Shown here: in pieces, positions 27,495-36,102 of the stretch | Position numbering within the stretch: the first letter of the stretch is position 1 | How the letters are laid out: each line of letters starts with the position of its first letter | Assembly: GCA_965217685.1 (NCBI GenBank) | Contig: CBDCIZ010000003.1 | Coordinates: 4,402,001-4,466,000, forward strand | Direction: 5' to 3' | Length of the DNA stretch: 64,000 nucleotides | Source: Aurantimonas sp965217685 | GTDB lineage: Bacteria > Pseudomonadota > Alphaproteobacteria > Rhizobiales > Rhizobiaceae | Notes under the pieces: model-generated | What the model was told of the DNA's origin: nothing | What the model saw: only the letters and a program-made list of their open reading frames with translations | The model's database searches: none | Program-made: the position numbers and the translations under genes

Positions 27495-27575
27495 AGCAGC
27501 TTCTAGCCGTTTCGGTTCCTTGCGGCCTGCCGAAGGGACTTGCGTTCGGTAGGCCTTTCGTCCGACACGGACACC

Positions 27576-28586
27576 ATGGTCAAGACATCCGATCCCGACC
27601 GCCTTGCGGACGACCTGTCAAGCGGGCGCCGCGCGGCGCTGGCACAGGCGATCACCCTGGTCGAATCGACCCGTAACGACCACCGGCTGATCGCAGCCGC
27701 CATTCTCGACCGGTTGGCACCGAGGATGGGCAGCGCCATCCGCGTCGGCCTGTCGGGCGTGCCCGGCGTCGGCAAATCGACGTTCATCGACGCCTTCGGC
27801 TCGATGCTGACGGCGCGCGGCCACAAGGTGGCGGTGCTCGCCGTCGATCCCTCCTCGGTTCGCACCGGCGGCTCGATCCTCGGCGACAAGACACGGATGG
27901 CGAGGCTTTCGGTCGACGCAAAGGCCTTCATTCGCCCCTCCCCCTCCTCCGGCACGCTGGGCGGCGTCGCGGCGAAGACGCGCGAGACGATGCAGCTTTG
28001 CGAGGCGGCGGGCTACGATGTGATCCTCGTCGAGACGATGGGCGTCGGCCAGGCCGAGGTGACCGTCTCGGAGATGGTCGATCTGGTGCTGCTCCTGATG
28101 ATTCCCGGCGGCGGCGACGAATTGCAGGGCATCAAGAAGGGCATCCTCGAAGTCGCCGACATCATCGCAATCAACAAGGCCGATGGCGACAACGCCGAGC
28201 GGGCGCGCCGCGCCGCCTCCGAAATCCGCTCGGCGCTCAATATCCTGTCGCCGCGCTCGTCCGCCTGGACCGTGCCGGTGACGACCATCTCCGGCCAGAC
28301 CGGCGCCGGGCTCGACGAAATCTGGCGCGAGATCGAGCGCTTCGGCGCGATCCACCGCGACAACGGGGCCTTCGACGCGCGGCGGGCCGAGCAGCGGGTG
28401 CGCTGGCTGTGGACGAGCCTCGACGAGGCGCTGCGCCGCCGGGTGCTCGCGGGGCCGGAGTGGCGCGCCGGCATTACGGACGGCGAAGCGGCCGTCAGGG
28501 CCGGAACAAGGGCCCCGCGGGCCGTCGCCGAGGCGATCCTCGATCGGCTGGGCTTGCCAAGTGGCCCCACCTCGCAGAAAGACTGA
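27576..28586 (+). CDS. meaB: Methylmalonyl-CoA mutase-associated GTPase (MeaB/ArgK)
   Basis: A 336-residue G3E-type GTPase that gates cobalamin loading and protects the mutase from inactivation. Walker A is GVPGVGKST at residues 61-69; 'VLAVDPSSVRTGGSILGDKTRM' and 'DVILVETMGVGQAEVTVSEMVDLVLLLMIPGGGDELQGIKKGILEVADIIAINKAD' are diagnostic, the last holding the NKxD base-recognition motif. ATG 27576 begins 12 residues into the longest frame. It is divergent from the pqq operon and serves the mutase encoded at 18.4-22.1 kb. Confidence 0.95.
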   Translation: MVKTSDPDRLADDLSSGRRAALAQAITLVESTRNDHRLIAAAILDRLAPRMGSAIRVGLSGVPGVGKSTFIDAFGSMLTARGHKVAVLAVDPSSVRTGGSILGDKTRMARLSVDAKAFIRPSPSSGTLGGVAAKTRETMQLCEAAGYDVILVETMGVGQAEVTVSEMVDLVLLLMIPGGGDELQGIKKGILEVADIIAINKADGDNAERARRAASEIRSALNILSPRSSAWTVPVTTISGQTGAGLDEIWREIERFGAIHRDNGAFDARRAEQRVRWLWTSLDEALRRRVLAGPEWRAGITDGEAAVRAGTRAPRAVAEAILDRLGLPSGPTSQKD

Positions 28587-28679
28587 AGGGATGGGCAAGA
28601 CCGCCCGAAATCGACGAGATCGGACGGGCGTGATGGGCTGCTCGAAGCCGAACGGTCGTCAAGCCTTGAGGATGATCCC

Positions 28680-29540
28680 TTGTCCGAACCGAGATCCGAC
28701 CGCACCCAGCGCCTTGCCGTCCTGATCGACGCCGACAATGCCTCCTCGCGCATCGCCGACGGGCTGTTCGAGGAGATCGCCAAGATCGGCGAAGCGAGCG
28801 TTCGCCGGATCTATGGCGACTTCTCCAGCTCGCGCTCCAAGGGCTGGGCCGATCTCCTGGCGCGTCACGCGATCATCCCGCAGCAGCAATTCGCCTACAC
28901 GACCGGCAAGAACGCCTCCGACATCACCCTCGTCATCGACGCGATGGACCTTCTGCACAGCGGCCGCTTCGACGGCTTCTGTCTCGTTTCGTCCGACTCG
29001 GACTTCACGCGGCTGGCCGCGCGCATTCGCGAACAGGGCGTCGACGTCTACGGCTTCGGCGAGCAGAAGACACCGGAAAGCTTCCGGCAGGCCTGCCGCC
29101 GCTTCATCTACACCGAGAACCTGCTTCCGGCCCGCAACGCGCCCGCCGCCAAGGCCGAGGACAAGCCAGCACCGCTGGCCAAGCCGCAGGAAGCCGCCGA
29201 TCTTCTCAAGCGTGTCATCGACCAGATGGACACCGAGGATGGCTGGGTGAATCTCGGCCAGTTCGGCAAGCAGCTCCTCAATCTCGCCTCCGACTTCGAC
29301 CCGCGCACCTACGGCTTCAAGAAGCTCTCCGACCTCGTGCGCTCGACCGATCTCTTCGAGGTCGACGACCCGGAGGGCGGCAGCGTCGAGATCAGGTTGA
29401 AGCCGGCGAAGAAGCCGGCCACGCGGGGATCGAGCAGCGGCGGCCGATCACGGCGGTCCGGGGCGGCCCCGGCAAAGACCGCCTTGGCTCAGACGAGCGA
29501 CCGGGCGGGGAGTTCAGGGCCGAAAAGCGATTGGACATGA
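28680..29540 (+). CDS. NYN-domain protein with C-terminal OST-HTH/LOTUS domain
   Basis: A 286-residue protein. The NYN (PIN-like nuclease) domain fills residues ~10-145: 'RLAVLIDADNASSRIADGLFEEIAKIG', 'TTGKNASDITLVIDAMDLL', 'FCLVSSDSDFTRLAARIREQG' with the acidic residues expected for metal-dependent RNA cleavage. An OST-HTH/LOTUS RNA-binding domain follows (~165-245: 'GWVNLGQFGKQLLNLASDFDPRTYGFKKLSDLVRSTDLFEV'). The tail is basic and low-complexity. The start appears to be TTG 28680. It probably acts on RNA; targets are unknown. Confidence 0.88.
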   Translation: MSEPRSDRTQRLAVLIDADNASSRIADGLFEEIAKIGEASVRRIYGDFSSSRSKGWADLLARHAIIPQQQFAYTTGKNASDITLVIDAMDLLHSGRFDGFCLVSSDSDFTRLAARIREQGVDVYGFGEQKTPESFRQACRRFIYTENLLPARNAPAAKAEDKPAPLAKPQEAADLLKRVIDQMDTEDGWVNLGQFGKQLLNLASDFDPRTYGFKKLSDLVRSTDLFEVDDPEGGSVEIRLKPAKKPATRGSSSGGRSRRSGAAPAKTALAQTSDRAGSSGPKSDWT

Positions 29541-29922
29541 AAGCGGCGCCCGTCTGACGGCCGGGAATTCGTCGCTTAACGCCCATCAGGAGGGTCGGTA
29601 CGGCGCACACGGCTCGATAGCGGACTTCGTCTGCATGTTGGCAAGAGTACGTTGGAACGCCGACTGCCGTCCGAACGGGGGGTCACACCGCTTGCACGCC
29701 AACGCAGCCCCGCCGAGTTCGCGAATCAGAGCGAAGGCAGCTGCCCAGCCGAATACACAGCTTCGCGCCGCTCCATTTGCAGAACAAGGCGTTCGCGTGG
29801 CGATTCCGTGCCATTGCCCATCGCTACGGTGCCTGGCAGTGATGCAGGATCGCCACACCTATTCGGTGTATTCGTAAGATGGGTGAGATTAACGCGTCCG
29901 CGAATTGGGCGTTAGCAAAGGA

Positions 29923-29930
29923 TTAACCAT
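29923..29930 (+). promoter_or_regulatory. CtrA-type half site TTAACCAT
   Basis: TTAACCAT is the half-site form of the CtrA cell-cycle box in Alphaproteobacteria; a second ATTAAC lies at 29888-29893. It is 96 bases before the barrel gene start. An eight-base match can be chance. Confidence 0.3.
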
Positions 29931-29943
29931 GGAGATGAAAATT

Positions 29944-29970
29944 GGTTCGACCGAAGATGTCGGTCGAACC
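29944..29970. repeat. 11-bp inverted repeat in the leader of the barrel gene
   Basis: Perfect arms GGTTCGACCGA (29944-29954) and TCGGTCGAACC (29960-29970) enclose AGATG. No T-run follows. It lies 56 bases before the start codon and could form a stabilising 5' hairpin in the mRNA or be an operator. Confidence 0.65.
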
Positions 29971-30025
29971 GCCCCGATACCGAATGAACAGGGGCCTTCA
30001 ACAGTTAAGCAAGGGAATTTGCAAG

Positions 30026-30817
30026 ATGCGCCGCTCTACACTCATTGCACTGTTTGGCCTTTTGGTTTGCGCAAACACGGCAGACGCTGCCGACGCCATC
30101 GTCGACGCGCCGATGGCCCCGGTGATGGCACCGGCCATGGAAGTCGGCTCCGCGTCTAACCCATGGTCAGGTCTCTATGTCGGCGGCCAGGCGGGCGGCA
30201 TCTTTTCCAGCGGCACCAACAATCTCCTGCTCGACAACAACGTCGACGGCCTCTTCAATCAGCCGAGCGACGGCGTTGCCAGCTTCTCGAACCGGTCCGA
30301 GAACGGTTTCGTCGGCGGCGTCCATGTGGGCTACGATGTGCAATACGGGTCGTTCGTAGTCGGTGCTGTCGCCGACGTGTCCTATGCCGATTTCAGTGAG
30401 ACCCGCGGTTTCACCACGTTGCTCGGCAGCTCGTCGTCGGTCACCCGCAGCATCGACGTCTTGGCCACGGCGCGGGCCCGCGCCGGTGTCGCCTTCGATT
30501 CGATCCTCGTCTACGGAACCGGCGGCCTTGCCTATGCAAACGTCAAGCAGGACTACCGACCCGTCATGGTCACGGGGTTGACGCCGGTCAGTTCCAACGA
30601 TGAGGATAGCTTCGGCTACACCATCGGTGGCGGTGCCGAATTCATGGTGACCCCGAAATTCAGCTTCGGTGCAGAATATCTCTACACCAATCTCGGCAGC
30701 GACGATTCACGCGCCTCGCTTATCGATGCCGCTGGCATCGTTCGGGCGACGGGACAACTCGATGACGACGTCGACTTCCACACTGTCTGGGCGAAGGTCT
30801 CCTACCGTTTCAACTAG
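30026..30817 (+). CDS. Outer-membrane beta-barrel protein (Omp31/porin-opacity type), copy 1
   Basis: A 263-residue protein starting at ATG 30026 with AAGGGA 9 bases upstream. The signal peptide (RRSTLIALFGLLVCANTADA-A) is clear. The mature part is an 8-stranded barrel by pattern: 'WSGLYVGGQAGGIFS', 'FVGGVHVGYDVQYGSFVVGAVADVSYADF', 'FSFGAEYLYTNLGSDDS', ending 'HTVWAKVSYRFN' with the terminal Phe-x that the BAM machinery recognises. Two paralogues lie at 36103 and 37586. These proteins are abundant in rhizobial outer membranes; a specific ligand cannot be given. Confidence 0.92.
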   Translation: MRRSTLIALFGLLVCANTADAADAIVDAPMAPVMAPAMEVGSASNPWSGLYVGGQAGGIFSSGTNNLLLDNNVDGLFNQPSDGVASFSNRSENGFVGGVHVGYDVQYGSFVVGAVADVSYADFSETRGFTTLLGSSSSVTRSIDVLATARARAGVAFDSILVYGTGGLAYANVKQDYRPVMVTGLTPVSSNDEDSFGYTIGGGAEFMVTPKFSFGAEYLYTNLGSDDSRASLIDAAGIVRATGQLDDDVDFHTVWAKVSYRFN

Positions 30818-30827
30818 GTAATACGGA

Positions 30828-30866
30828 AAAGGCACGGACGAACCGCCCGAGATCGCCCGTACCTTT
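30828..30866. terminator. Bidirectional terminator between barrel gene and asparaginase gene
   Basis: Ten-base arms (30828-30837 and 30857-30866) form a stem closed with one G-U pair on the minus strand and one mismatch on the plus strand. TTT/TTTT runs flank both ends. It lies between convergent genes. Confidence 0.5.
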
Positions 30867-30921
30867 CTTTCAAGAACGCCGCATTCGAACTGTCGGCGCT
30901 GCGGACCCTCGCGGCACCTGC

Positions 30922-31923
30922 TCACCGCACCCGCGCCTTCACCGCGCCGACCTCGATGCCTTCCCAATTCGTCAGCGTGCGCTCGGCAAGCTCCGCGAAT
31001 TTCGCCGACAGCGCCGCGTCCTCGGTCTTCAGCGCTTCGGCGATGACGGCGGCGACCAGCGTTTCGCTGGCGCGGCTGGTGCCGTCGTCGATCTTCAGGG
31101 CGAAGCCGAGGCCATGATGGGGGAGAGCGCCGCAGAAGACGCCTTCGGCGCCGGTCTTGGCGAAGACCTGACCGGGGGCGACCTCCATCAGGGTCTTGCA
31201 GGTGCGGTCGGTGCCGGACATCTCGAAGGGGTGGGCCATGCAGGCGTCGATCAGCGACCGTCCGGCCGCGGCGCGCTGGGGCTCGATGCTCGCGCCCGAC
31301 ACGAGCCTGGCGAAGCCTTGGGCAAAGCTCTTGAGCGGAGCGGCGTAGGTCGGGATCGAGCAGCCGTCGGTGCCGCAGACGTCCCGTGTGAGAGCGTAAC
31401 CGGTCAGATCCTCGATCACCTCCTTGATGCGAAGCTGCACCGGATGGTTCTCGCCGACATAGCCTTCGGTCGCCTCGCCGCGGTGGATCGCGGTGCAGAG
31501 GAATCCGGCATGCTTGCCCGAACAATTGTTGTGAAGCAGCGTCGGCTCCTCGCCCCGCGCCGCCATCGCGCGGGCGACCGTCGCGTCGAAAGGCCAGTGG
31601 CAACCGCACTCCAGCGCGGTCGCGTCGAGGCCGGCGCGATCGAGGATCGCGGTGACCAAGGCCACATGCTCGGGCTCGCCCGAATGGGAGGCGCAGCACA
31701 GCGCCAGTTCGCGGCCTTCGAGGGCAAAGCGGGCCGCGGCGCCCATCTCGACCATCGGGATCGCCTGGAACACCTTGACCGCCGAGCGCGGGAACACCGG
31801 GCGGTCGATATCGCCGGCCGAGGCGACCATGTCGCCGGCCCCGTTCACGAGCGCAAAGGCGCCGCGATACATGCTTTCGACCATGCGGCCACGGGTCACG
31901 TCGACGAGAACCGGGTTTTCCAT
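30922..31923 (-). CDS. L-asparaginase, Rhizobium etli type (PF06089)
   Basis: The 333-residue enzyme hydrolyses asparagine to aspartate and ammonia. It belongs to the class 3 (R. etli) family, unrelated to E. coli AnsA/AnsB. The catalytic Ser-x-x-Lys is S47/K50 in 'RPVFPRSAVKVF'. The zinc site residues match: C134 and K137 in 'NNCSGKHAGF' and C188 in 'DVCGTDGCS'. 'SHSGEPEHV' is also a family mark. ATG 31923 has GAGG 8 bases upstream. It appears monocistronic. Confidence 0.93.
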   Translation of the reverse strand: MENPVLVDVTRGRMVESMYRGAFALVNGAGDMVASAGDIDRPVFPRSAVKVFQAIPMVEMGAAARFALEGRELALCCASHSGEPEHVALVTAILDRAGLDATALECGCHWPFDATVARAMAARGEEPTLLHNNCSGKHAGFLCTAIHRGEATEGYVGENHPVQLRIKEVIEDLTGYALTRDVCGTDGCSIPTYAAPLKSFAQGFARLVSGASIEPQRAAAGRSLIDACMAHPFEMSGTDRTCKTLMEVAPGQVFAKTGAEGVFCGALPHHGLGFALKIDDGTSRASETLVAAVIAEALKTEDAALSAKFAELAERTLTNWEGIEVGAVKARVR

Positions 31924-32041
31924 GGGATGCCTCGATCTTATTGTTGAATGATATGCCGTCCCGGTTCACTAGCAGCCGGAATTACAGCCCGCCACCTTCG
32001 AACCTCAAGCTCCTGGTCAGGCCCCGAATGGATCCACACGC

Positions 32042-32881
32042 GTGTTGAAGGTCCCCCTCGCGGTCCTGTTGATCGTCTATGTTGCGCCCGCTGCGCTCGC
32101 GGCAATGCTTTGGACGACGGGCGACCATCCCGCCTCATGGAGCCAGGCCGACTGGACGAGTGCGCGCGTGCTGCCGGCGGCGGACGCTCGATGAAGCGGC
32201 CGCGATCTATATCCTGGCAGCCCGCACCGGTGGGTTGAAGGGCGCACTGGCTGGTCATTCCTGGGTCGTCGTCAAGGACAAGGGGGCATTGAGCTACGAG
32301 CGCTGGGACAAGGTCGGCTGGGGCGATCCGATCCGCCGCAACAGCTATCCGGCAGACGGGCGCTGGTATTCGAACCTGCCGAAGATCGTCGTCGAGAAGC
32401 ACGGGGCGGAGGCCGAGGCGCTGATCCCGAAGGTGCGCGCGGCGATCGCCGGCTACCCCTTCGCCATGCGCGGCGGCTATCGGATCTTTCCCGGCCCCAA
32501 CTCCAACAGCTTCACCGCCTACGTCATGCGCGCGGTGCCCGGCATCGACGCGACGCTGCCTTCCATGGCGGTTGGACGCGACTATCCGACCGACTGGACG
32601 CTCGTCTCGATTGACCCCGACGGCAAGGAAATGCGGCTGTCGTTGTGGGGCTATGCCGGTGTCGTGGTGGGCTGGAAATCCGGGTTGGAGGTGAACTTGT
32701 TCGGCCTCGTCGCCGGCATCGACCCGCGGCGTCTGGCCATCAAGATCCCGGCCTTCGGAACGTACGGGCTGCTGCACGAGCCCGAAACCGTTCGCCCGGC
32801 CGCAGTCCAAGCGAACAGGCGTCCCGAAAGCACGACGGCGGCCGTCTCGTCGAGCGACGGCGTCCCGGCCGGAGGCACGGT
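32042..32881 (+). pseudogene. DUF3750-family protein gene, frameshifted and without a stop
   Basis: The N-terminal part reads from GTG 32042 in one frame (VLKVPLAVLLIVYVAPAALA, a membrane anchor, then 'LWTTGDHPASWSQADWTSARVLPAADAR') and stops at 32194. The conserved domain continues in the next frame from ~32190: 'DEAAAIYILAARTGGLKGALAGHSWVVV', 'YERWDKVGWGDPIRRNSYPADGRWYSN', 'FPGPNSNSFTAYVMR', 'GLVAGIDPRRLAIKIPAFG'. One extra base near 32181-32190 explains the break. After the family's usual end (~32770) no stop occurs; the frame runs to 34166 antisense to pcaB. The given end is where pcaB's corrected stop lies. DUF3750 function is unknown. Confidence 0.8.
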
Positions 32882-33965
32882 TCAAGTCGCCGATCCGTCC
32901 GTTCCGACACCGGCAGGCAACGACAGCTTGCCGAGCAGGTCGAGCGCGGTGCGGGTGGACGCGCCTGTGGCCATCGCCATTTGCGGCAGCAGCATCCATT
33001 CCAGCGACCAGGCCGAGACCCGAGCGTTCGTTCTCGTGAACCAGGCAATGGTGCAGGCCCGAGACGAGCGTTGCGTTGAAGCGAGCGAGCGTCACCAGAA
33101 GTTCGGCGCCGACGGGGTTGTTCTTGTGCGGCATCGCCGAAGACCCCCCGCCGCCGGCAAGCGCAAGCTCGCCGACCTCCGACTGCAGCGCCAGCGTGAC
33201 ATCGGCACCGAACTTGCCGAGCGCGCCGGTGACGAGCGACAACCAGTCGGCGAATTCGACGATGCCGTCGCGTTCCGAATGCAGCGCGGCCGGCGCCGGC
33301 CACAGCTTCAGCTTGCCGGCGACGGCGTTGCAGAGCGCGTCCGGGTTCGGCCCGAAGCCGGAGCGGTCGCCCGTCGCGCCGCCCATGCGCAGGGCGAAGG
33401 CGCGTGGCGCGATCTCCTCGCGGCGCAGACGGCTGCGCACCAGCGGATCGGACCAGGACGAAAGCTTGCGCGAAAAGCGCACGGTTCGGGCGGCCTGCAT
33501 GCGGGTGTGGGCCATGACGGCGCGCTCGCCGTCGCGGATGCGCCAGCCGGCGAAGGCGTCGACGAGCGCCTCGAGCCGGCGGTCGATCACGAGGGAGATG
33601 CCCTGGAAGCGCATGGCCATCGACGCGTCGATGACGTCCTGGCTGGTGGCGCCCTTGTGGAGATCGCGACCGGCCGGCTCGTCGAGGCCGGAGCGAAGCT
33701 GCTCCAGAAGCGCCGGTACGACAACGCCGTCCTGCGCCATGCCGGACGCAAGTCGGGCAAGGTCCGGCACGAAAGACGCGGCGCGGGCCTTGATCGCGGC
33801 GGCGGATTCGGCCGGGATCAGATTTGCCTCGCTCCCGGCCTCGGCAAGCGCCACCTCGAAAACGAGCATGGCGTCGATATCGGCCGCGGCGCCGAGATAG
33901 CTTTCGATCCCCTCGTCGCCGAACAGGCCGGCAAGCACCGGATGGGTGAAGACCGAAGCGCTCAC
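32882..33965 (-). pseudogene. pcaB: 3-carboxy-cis,cis-muconate cycloisomerase with a one-base frameshift
   Basis: This fumarase/aspartase-superfamily enzyme acts in the protocatechuate branch of the beta-ketoadipate pathway. The frame from GTG 33965 carries family text to residue ~320: 'LHKGATSQDVIDASMAMR', 'RRMQ'-like 'AHTRMQAARTVRFSRK', and the signature 'GGGGSSAMPHKNNPVGAELLV', then 'HENERSGL'. There the frame breaks; removing one C of 33013-33014 restores 'AWSLEWMLLPQMAMATGASTRTALDLL' and a stop at 32882, giving a normal 360-residue protein. Without correction the frame runs on with unlike sequence to 31938. This is a true mutation or a sequence error. pcaD overlaps it upstream. Confidence 0.9.
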
Positions 33966-34795
33966 GAGGCAGCCGACGCCGCGGTCGACGCTGCACCGTG
34001 CTTGCCGAAGAACACCTCGCGCGCAAAATCACCGACGAGCTGGGCGGTGACCTCGGGTTGTTCGATGCAGGGCAGATGTCCCGCGTCCCGGACGATCTCG
34101 AACCGTGCTCCGGCAATCAAACCGGCCGTCCGGCGCACGAGATCGGGCGGTGTCGAGCCGTCCTGATCGCCGACGATGCACAGGGTCGGAGCGTCCATCT
34201 CGGCGGTCTTTTCGGTGTAATCGGCATCGCGCAGCGCATAGCAGCAGCCGAGATAGCCGGCGGTCGGCGTGCGCACGAGCATGTTGGTATAGGCGGAAAA
34301 ATCGGGATTGCCCGGCGAGCGGTAGCCCGGCGTGAACCAGCGCTCCATGATCGGGGTGGCGAGCGCTTGAACGCCGCCCTTCTCGATCGCGGCGATGCGG
34401 CCGTTCCACAACTCCTCGGTGCCGATCCTGTGAGCTGTGTCCATCAGGACGTAGCCCTTGGCGAGTCCCTTGTGCCGCTGGTGAAGCGACTGGGCGACCA
34501 TGCCGCCGATCGACAGGCCGACGACGATCGGGTTCGTCAGTCCGACATGGGCGATCAGGGCGGCGAGATCGTCGGCAAGGGTCTCGATCGTGTAGGCACC
34601 GTCCGGCGCGTCGGTCAGGCCGTGGCCGCGCGTGTCGTAGCGCAGCACGGTGAAGTCGCCGGCCAGCCGCGCGACCATCTCGTCCCAGATTCGGAAGTCC
34701 GTGCCGAGGGAATTGGAAAAAGCCAGCACCGGGCCGTTGCGGTTGCCCTCGACCCGGTAGTGCATGGCGATCGAATCGATCGTGGCGAATGTCAT
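33962..34795 (-). CDS. pcaD: 3-oxoadipate enol-lactonase
   Basis: A 277-residue alpha/beta hydrolase that opens beta-ketoadipate enol-lactone in protocatechuate/catechol breakdown. It starts at ATG 34795 with GGGGAG 8 bases upstream. Family marks: 'HYRVEGNRNGPVLAFSNSLGTDFRIWDEM', 'LRYDTRGHGLTDAP', the nucleophile elbow 'VVGLSIGGMVAQSL', and the C-terminal His in 'IVRDAGHLPCIEQPE'. Its stop overlaps the pcaB GTG. Other pca genes (pcaCHGQ) are not in the window. Confidence 0.95.
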   Translation of the reverse strand: MTFATIDSIAMHYRVEGNRNGPVLAFSNSLGTDFRIWDEMVARLAGDFTVLRYDTRGHGLTDAPDGAYTIETLADDLAALIAHVGLTNPIVVGLSIGGMVAQSLHQRHKGLAKGYVLMDTAHRIGTEELWNGRIAAIEKGGVQALATPIMERWFTPGYRSPGNPDFSAYTNMLVRTPTAGYLGCCYALRDADYTEKTAEMDAPTLCIVGDQDGSTPPDLVRRTAGLIAGARFEIVRDAGHLPCIEQPEVTAQLVGDFAREVFFGKHGAASTAASAAS

Positions 34796-35027
34796 TTGAA
34801 GCTCTCCCCTGCCGACGAGGTCCCGTGCGACGTCGCGTGTCCTCGATGATAGGCGCCGGCGCAGCGAGAGGAAGGGCATCGAAGCCGGATCGACATCGGG
34901 GAACCCCGTCGGAGCGAGCCCACGATCGCATCCGGGCCGCTTTTCCGCAGCGCGAAGACCTGCTAGCGACGAAACCCGGCATCGCGGCGACAAGCGATGG
35001 CACATGTCTGCGGGATGGGAAGCCTCG

Positions 35028-35981
35028 ATGTTCTTGAGCTGTGGCGATTCGCTGTTCGATCTGTTTGCCGAAGCCGGTGACGACGTGGGCGCAATTTCGC
35101 TGGCCGGCCGGGTCGGCGGTTCAGCGCTGAACGCGGCGCTGGGCCTGGCGCGCCTCGGCCACGACTCGGCGTATTTCTCCAACATTTCCAGCGATCTCTA
35201 CGGCCGCCGCCTGCGCGCCTTCATGGAACGCGAGGGGATCGACCAGAGCCTGCTCATTCCGACCGAGCGCAACACGACGCTCGCCATCGTGTCGCTCGGG
35301 CCCGACGGTAGCCCTCAATATTCCTTCTATATCGAAGGCACGGCCGATCGCTCGATCGCGGTCGACGACGTTCCGGCCAACCTGCCGGGAGCAATCGAGG
35401 CCATCCATATCGGCGGGTCCTATTCGACCGTGACCGAACCGACCGCCTCGGCGCTGGCCAAGCTGGTACGCCAGGAGCGAGACCGGCGCTTTATCTCCTA
35501 CGACCCGAACATCCGCGCGTCGGTGGTGCCCGATCTCGACGTGTGGCGGGCCAAGGTTGCCGAGCTTGCCCCGCTGGCGGCAATGGTGAAGGCGAGCGAG
35601 GAAGATCTGCAACTGCTCTATCCCGACCGGCCGATCGAATCGGTCCTTGCCGACTGGACTTCGGCCGGCGCGGACCTTGCCGTCGTGACGCGCGGCGGCG
35701 AAGGCGCGTTGGCGTTAACGAGCAGCGGCATCGAGGCACGGGTGGCCGGTCGCCACATCGTCGTTGCCGACACGGTGGGCGCCGGCGACACGTTCCAGGC
35801 CGCGATGCTGGCCGGGCTGAAGGAGCGCGGGCATTTGTCCCGTGCCGCGCTGAAGGCGGCGGGAGCGAAGGACATCGAGGCGTTGCTGACCTTCGCGGTC
35901 GGCGCTTCCGCGATCACCTGCTCGCGGCGCGGTGCCGACCTGCCGCGACGCATCGATCTCGGCCTGCCGCCGCTCGCCTGA
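35028..35981 (+). CDS. PfkB-family carbohydrate kinase (fructokinase-like)
   Basis: A 317-residue ribokinase-fold kinase. It begins 'MFLSCGDSLFDLF', has the N-terminal PfkB signature region 'AGRVGGSALNAALGLARLGHDSAYF' and the C-terminal anion-hole/catalytic motif 'ADTVGAGDTFQAAMLAGL' with the catalytic Asp. It phosphorylates a sugar, probably fructose, but substrate choice in this family is hard to read. ATG 35028 has GGGAAG upstream; a start at 35004 would add eight residues. A bidirectional terminator follows. Confidence 0.88.
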   Translation: MFLSCGDSLFDLFAEAGDDVGAISLAGRVGGSALNAALGLARLGHDSAYFSNISSDLYGRRLRAFMEREGIDQSLLIPTERNTTLAIVSLGPDGSPQYSFYIEGTADRSIAVDDVPANLPGAIEAIHIGGSYSTVTEPTASALAKLVRQERDRRFISYDPNIRASVVPDLDVWRAKVAELAPLAAMVKASEEDLQLLYPDRPIESVLADWTSAGADLAVVTRGGEGALALTSSGIEARVAGRHIVVADTVGAGDTFQAAMLAGLKERGHLSRAALKAAGAKDIEALLTFAVGASAITCSRRGADLPRRIDLGLPPLA

Positions 35982-36018
35982 AGCCCGAAGGCTCACCAGA
36001 CCGAGGCCCAAGACGAAA

Positions 36019-36048
36019 AACCCGCCGAATCCTGCGATCCGGCGGGTT
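36019..36048. terminator. Bidirectional terminator
   Basis: Nine-base arms AACCCGCCG and CGGCGGGTT enclose 12 bases; A-rich sequence precedes it. It lies between the convergent PfkB kinase and barrel genes. Confidence 0.65.
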
Positions 36049-36102
36049 CTCGATGTCGATCGCGCGACCCGGCGCCGAGCGCCGGATCGCGAATCGGTCG
36101 TT

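Larger units (their letters stand above)
29541..30025. other. Long intergenic region upstream of an outer-membrane barrel gene
   Basis: These 485 bases hold no supported gene. Both strands carry 80-90-codon open frames (29586-29858, 29635-29877, 29652-29915), but none reads as a known protein. The last 100 bases are A+T-richer and hold a TTAACCAT element and a hairpin, listed separately. Confidence 0.5.

Noticed and set aside
29586..29915. Overlapping 80-90-codon frames on both strands in the intergenic region before barrel copy 1
   Set aside because: Three frames are open at once, none has a good ribosome-binding site or a familiar motif; I also looked for tmRNA-tag or other RNA features and saw none.
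32190..33040. Programmed frameshifting in pcaB or the DUF3750 gene
   Set aside because: No slippery heptamer, rare-codon site or downstream stem is evident at either break; mutation or sequence error is simpler.
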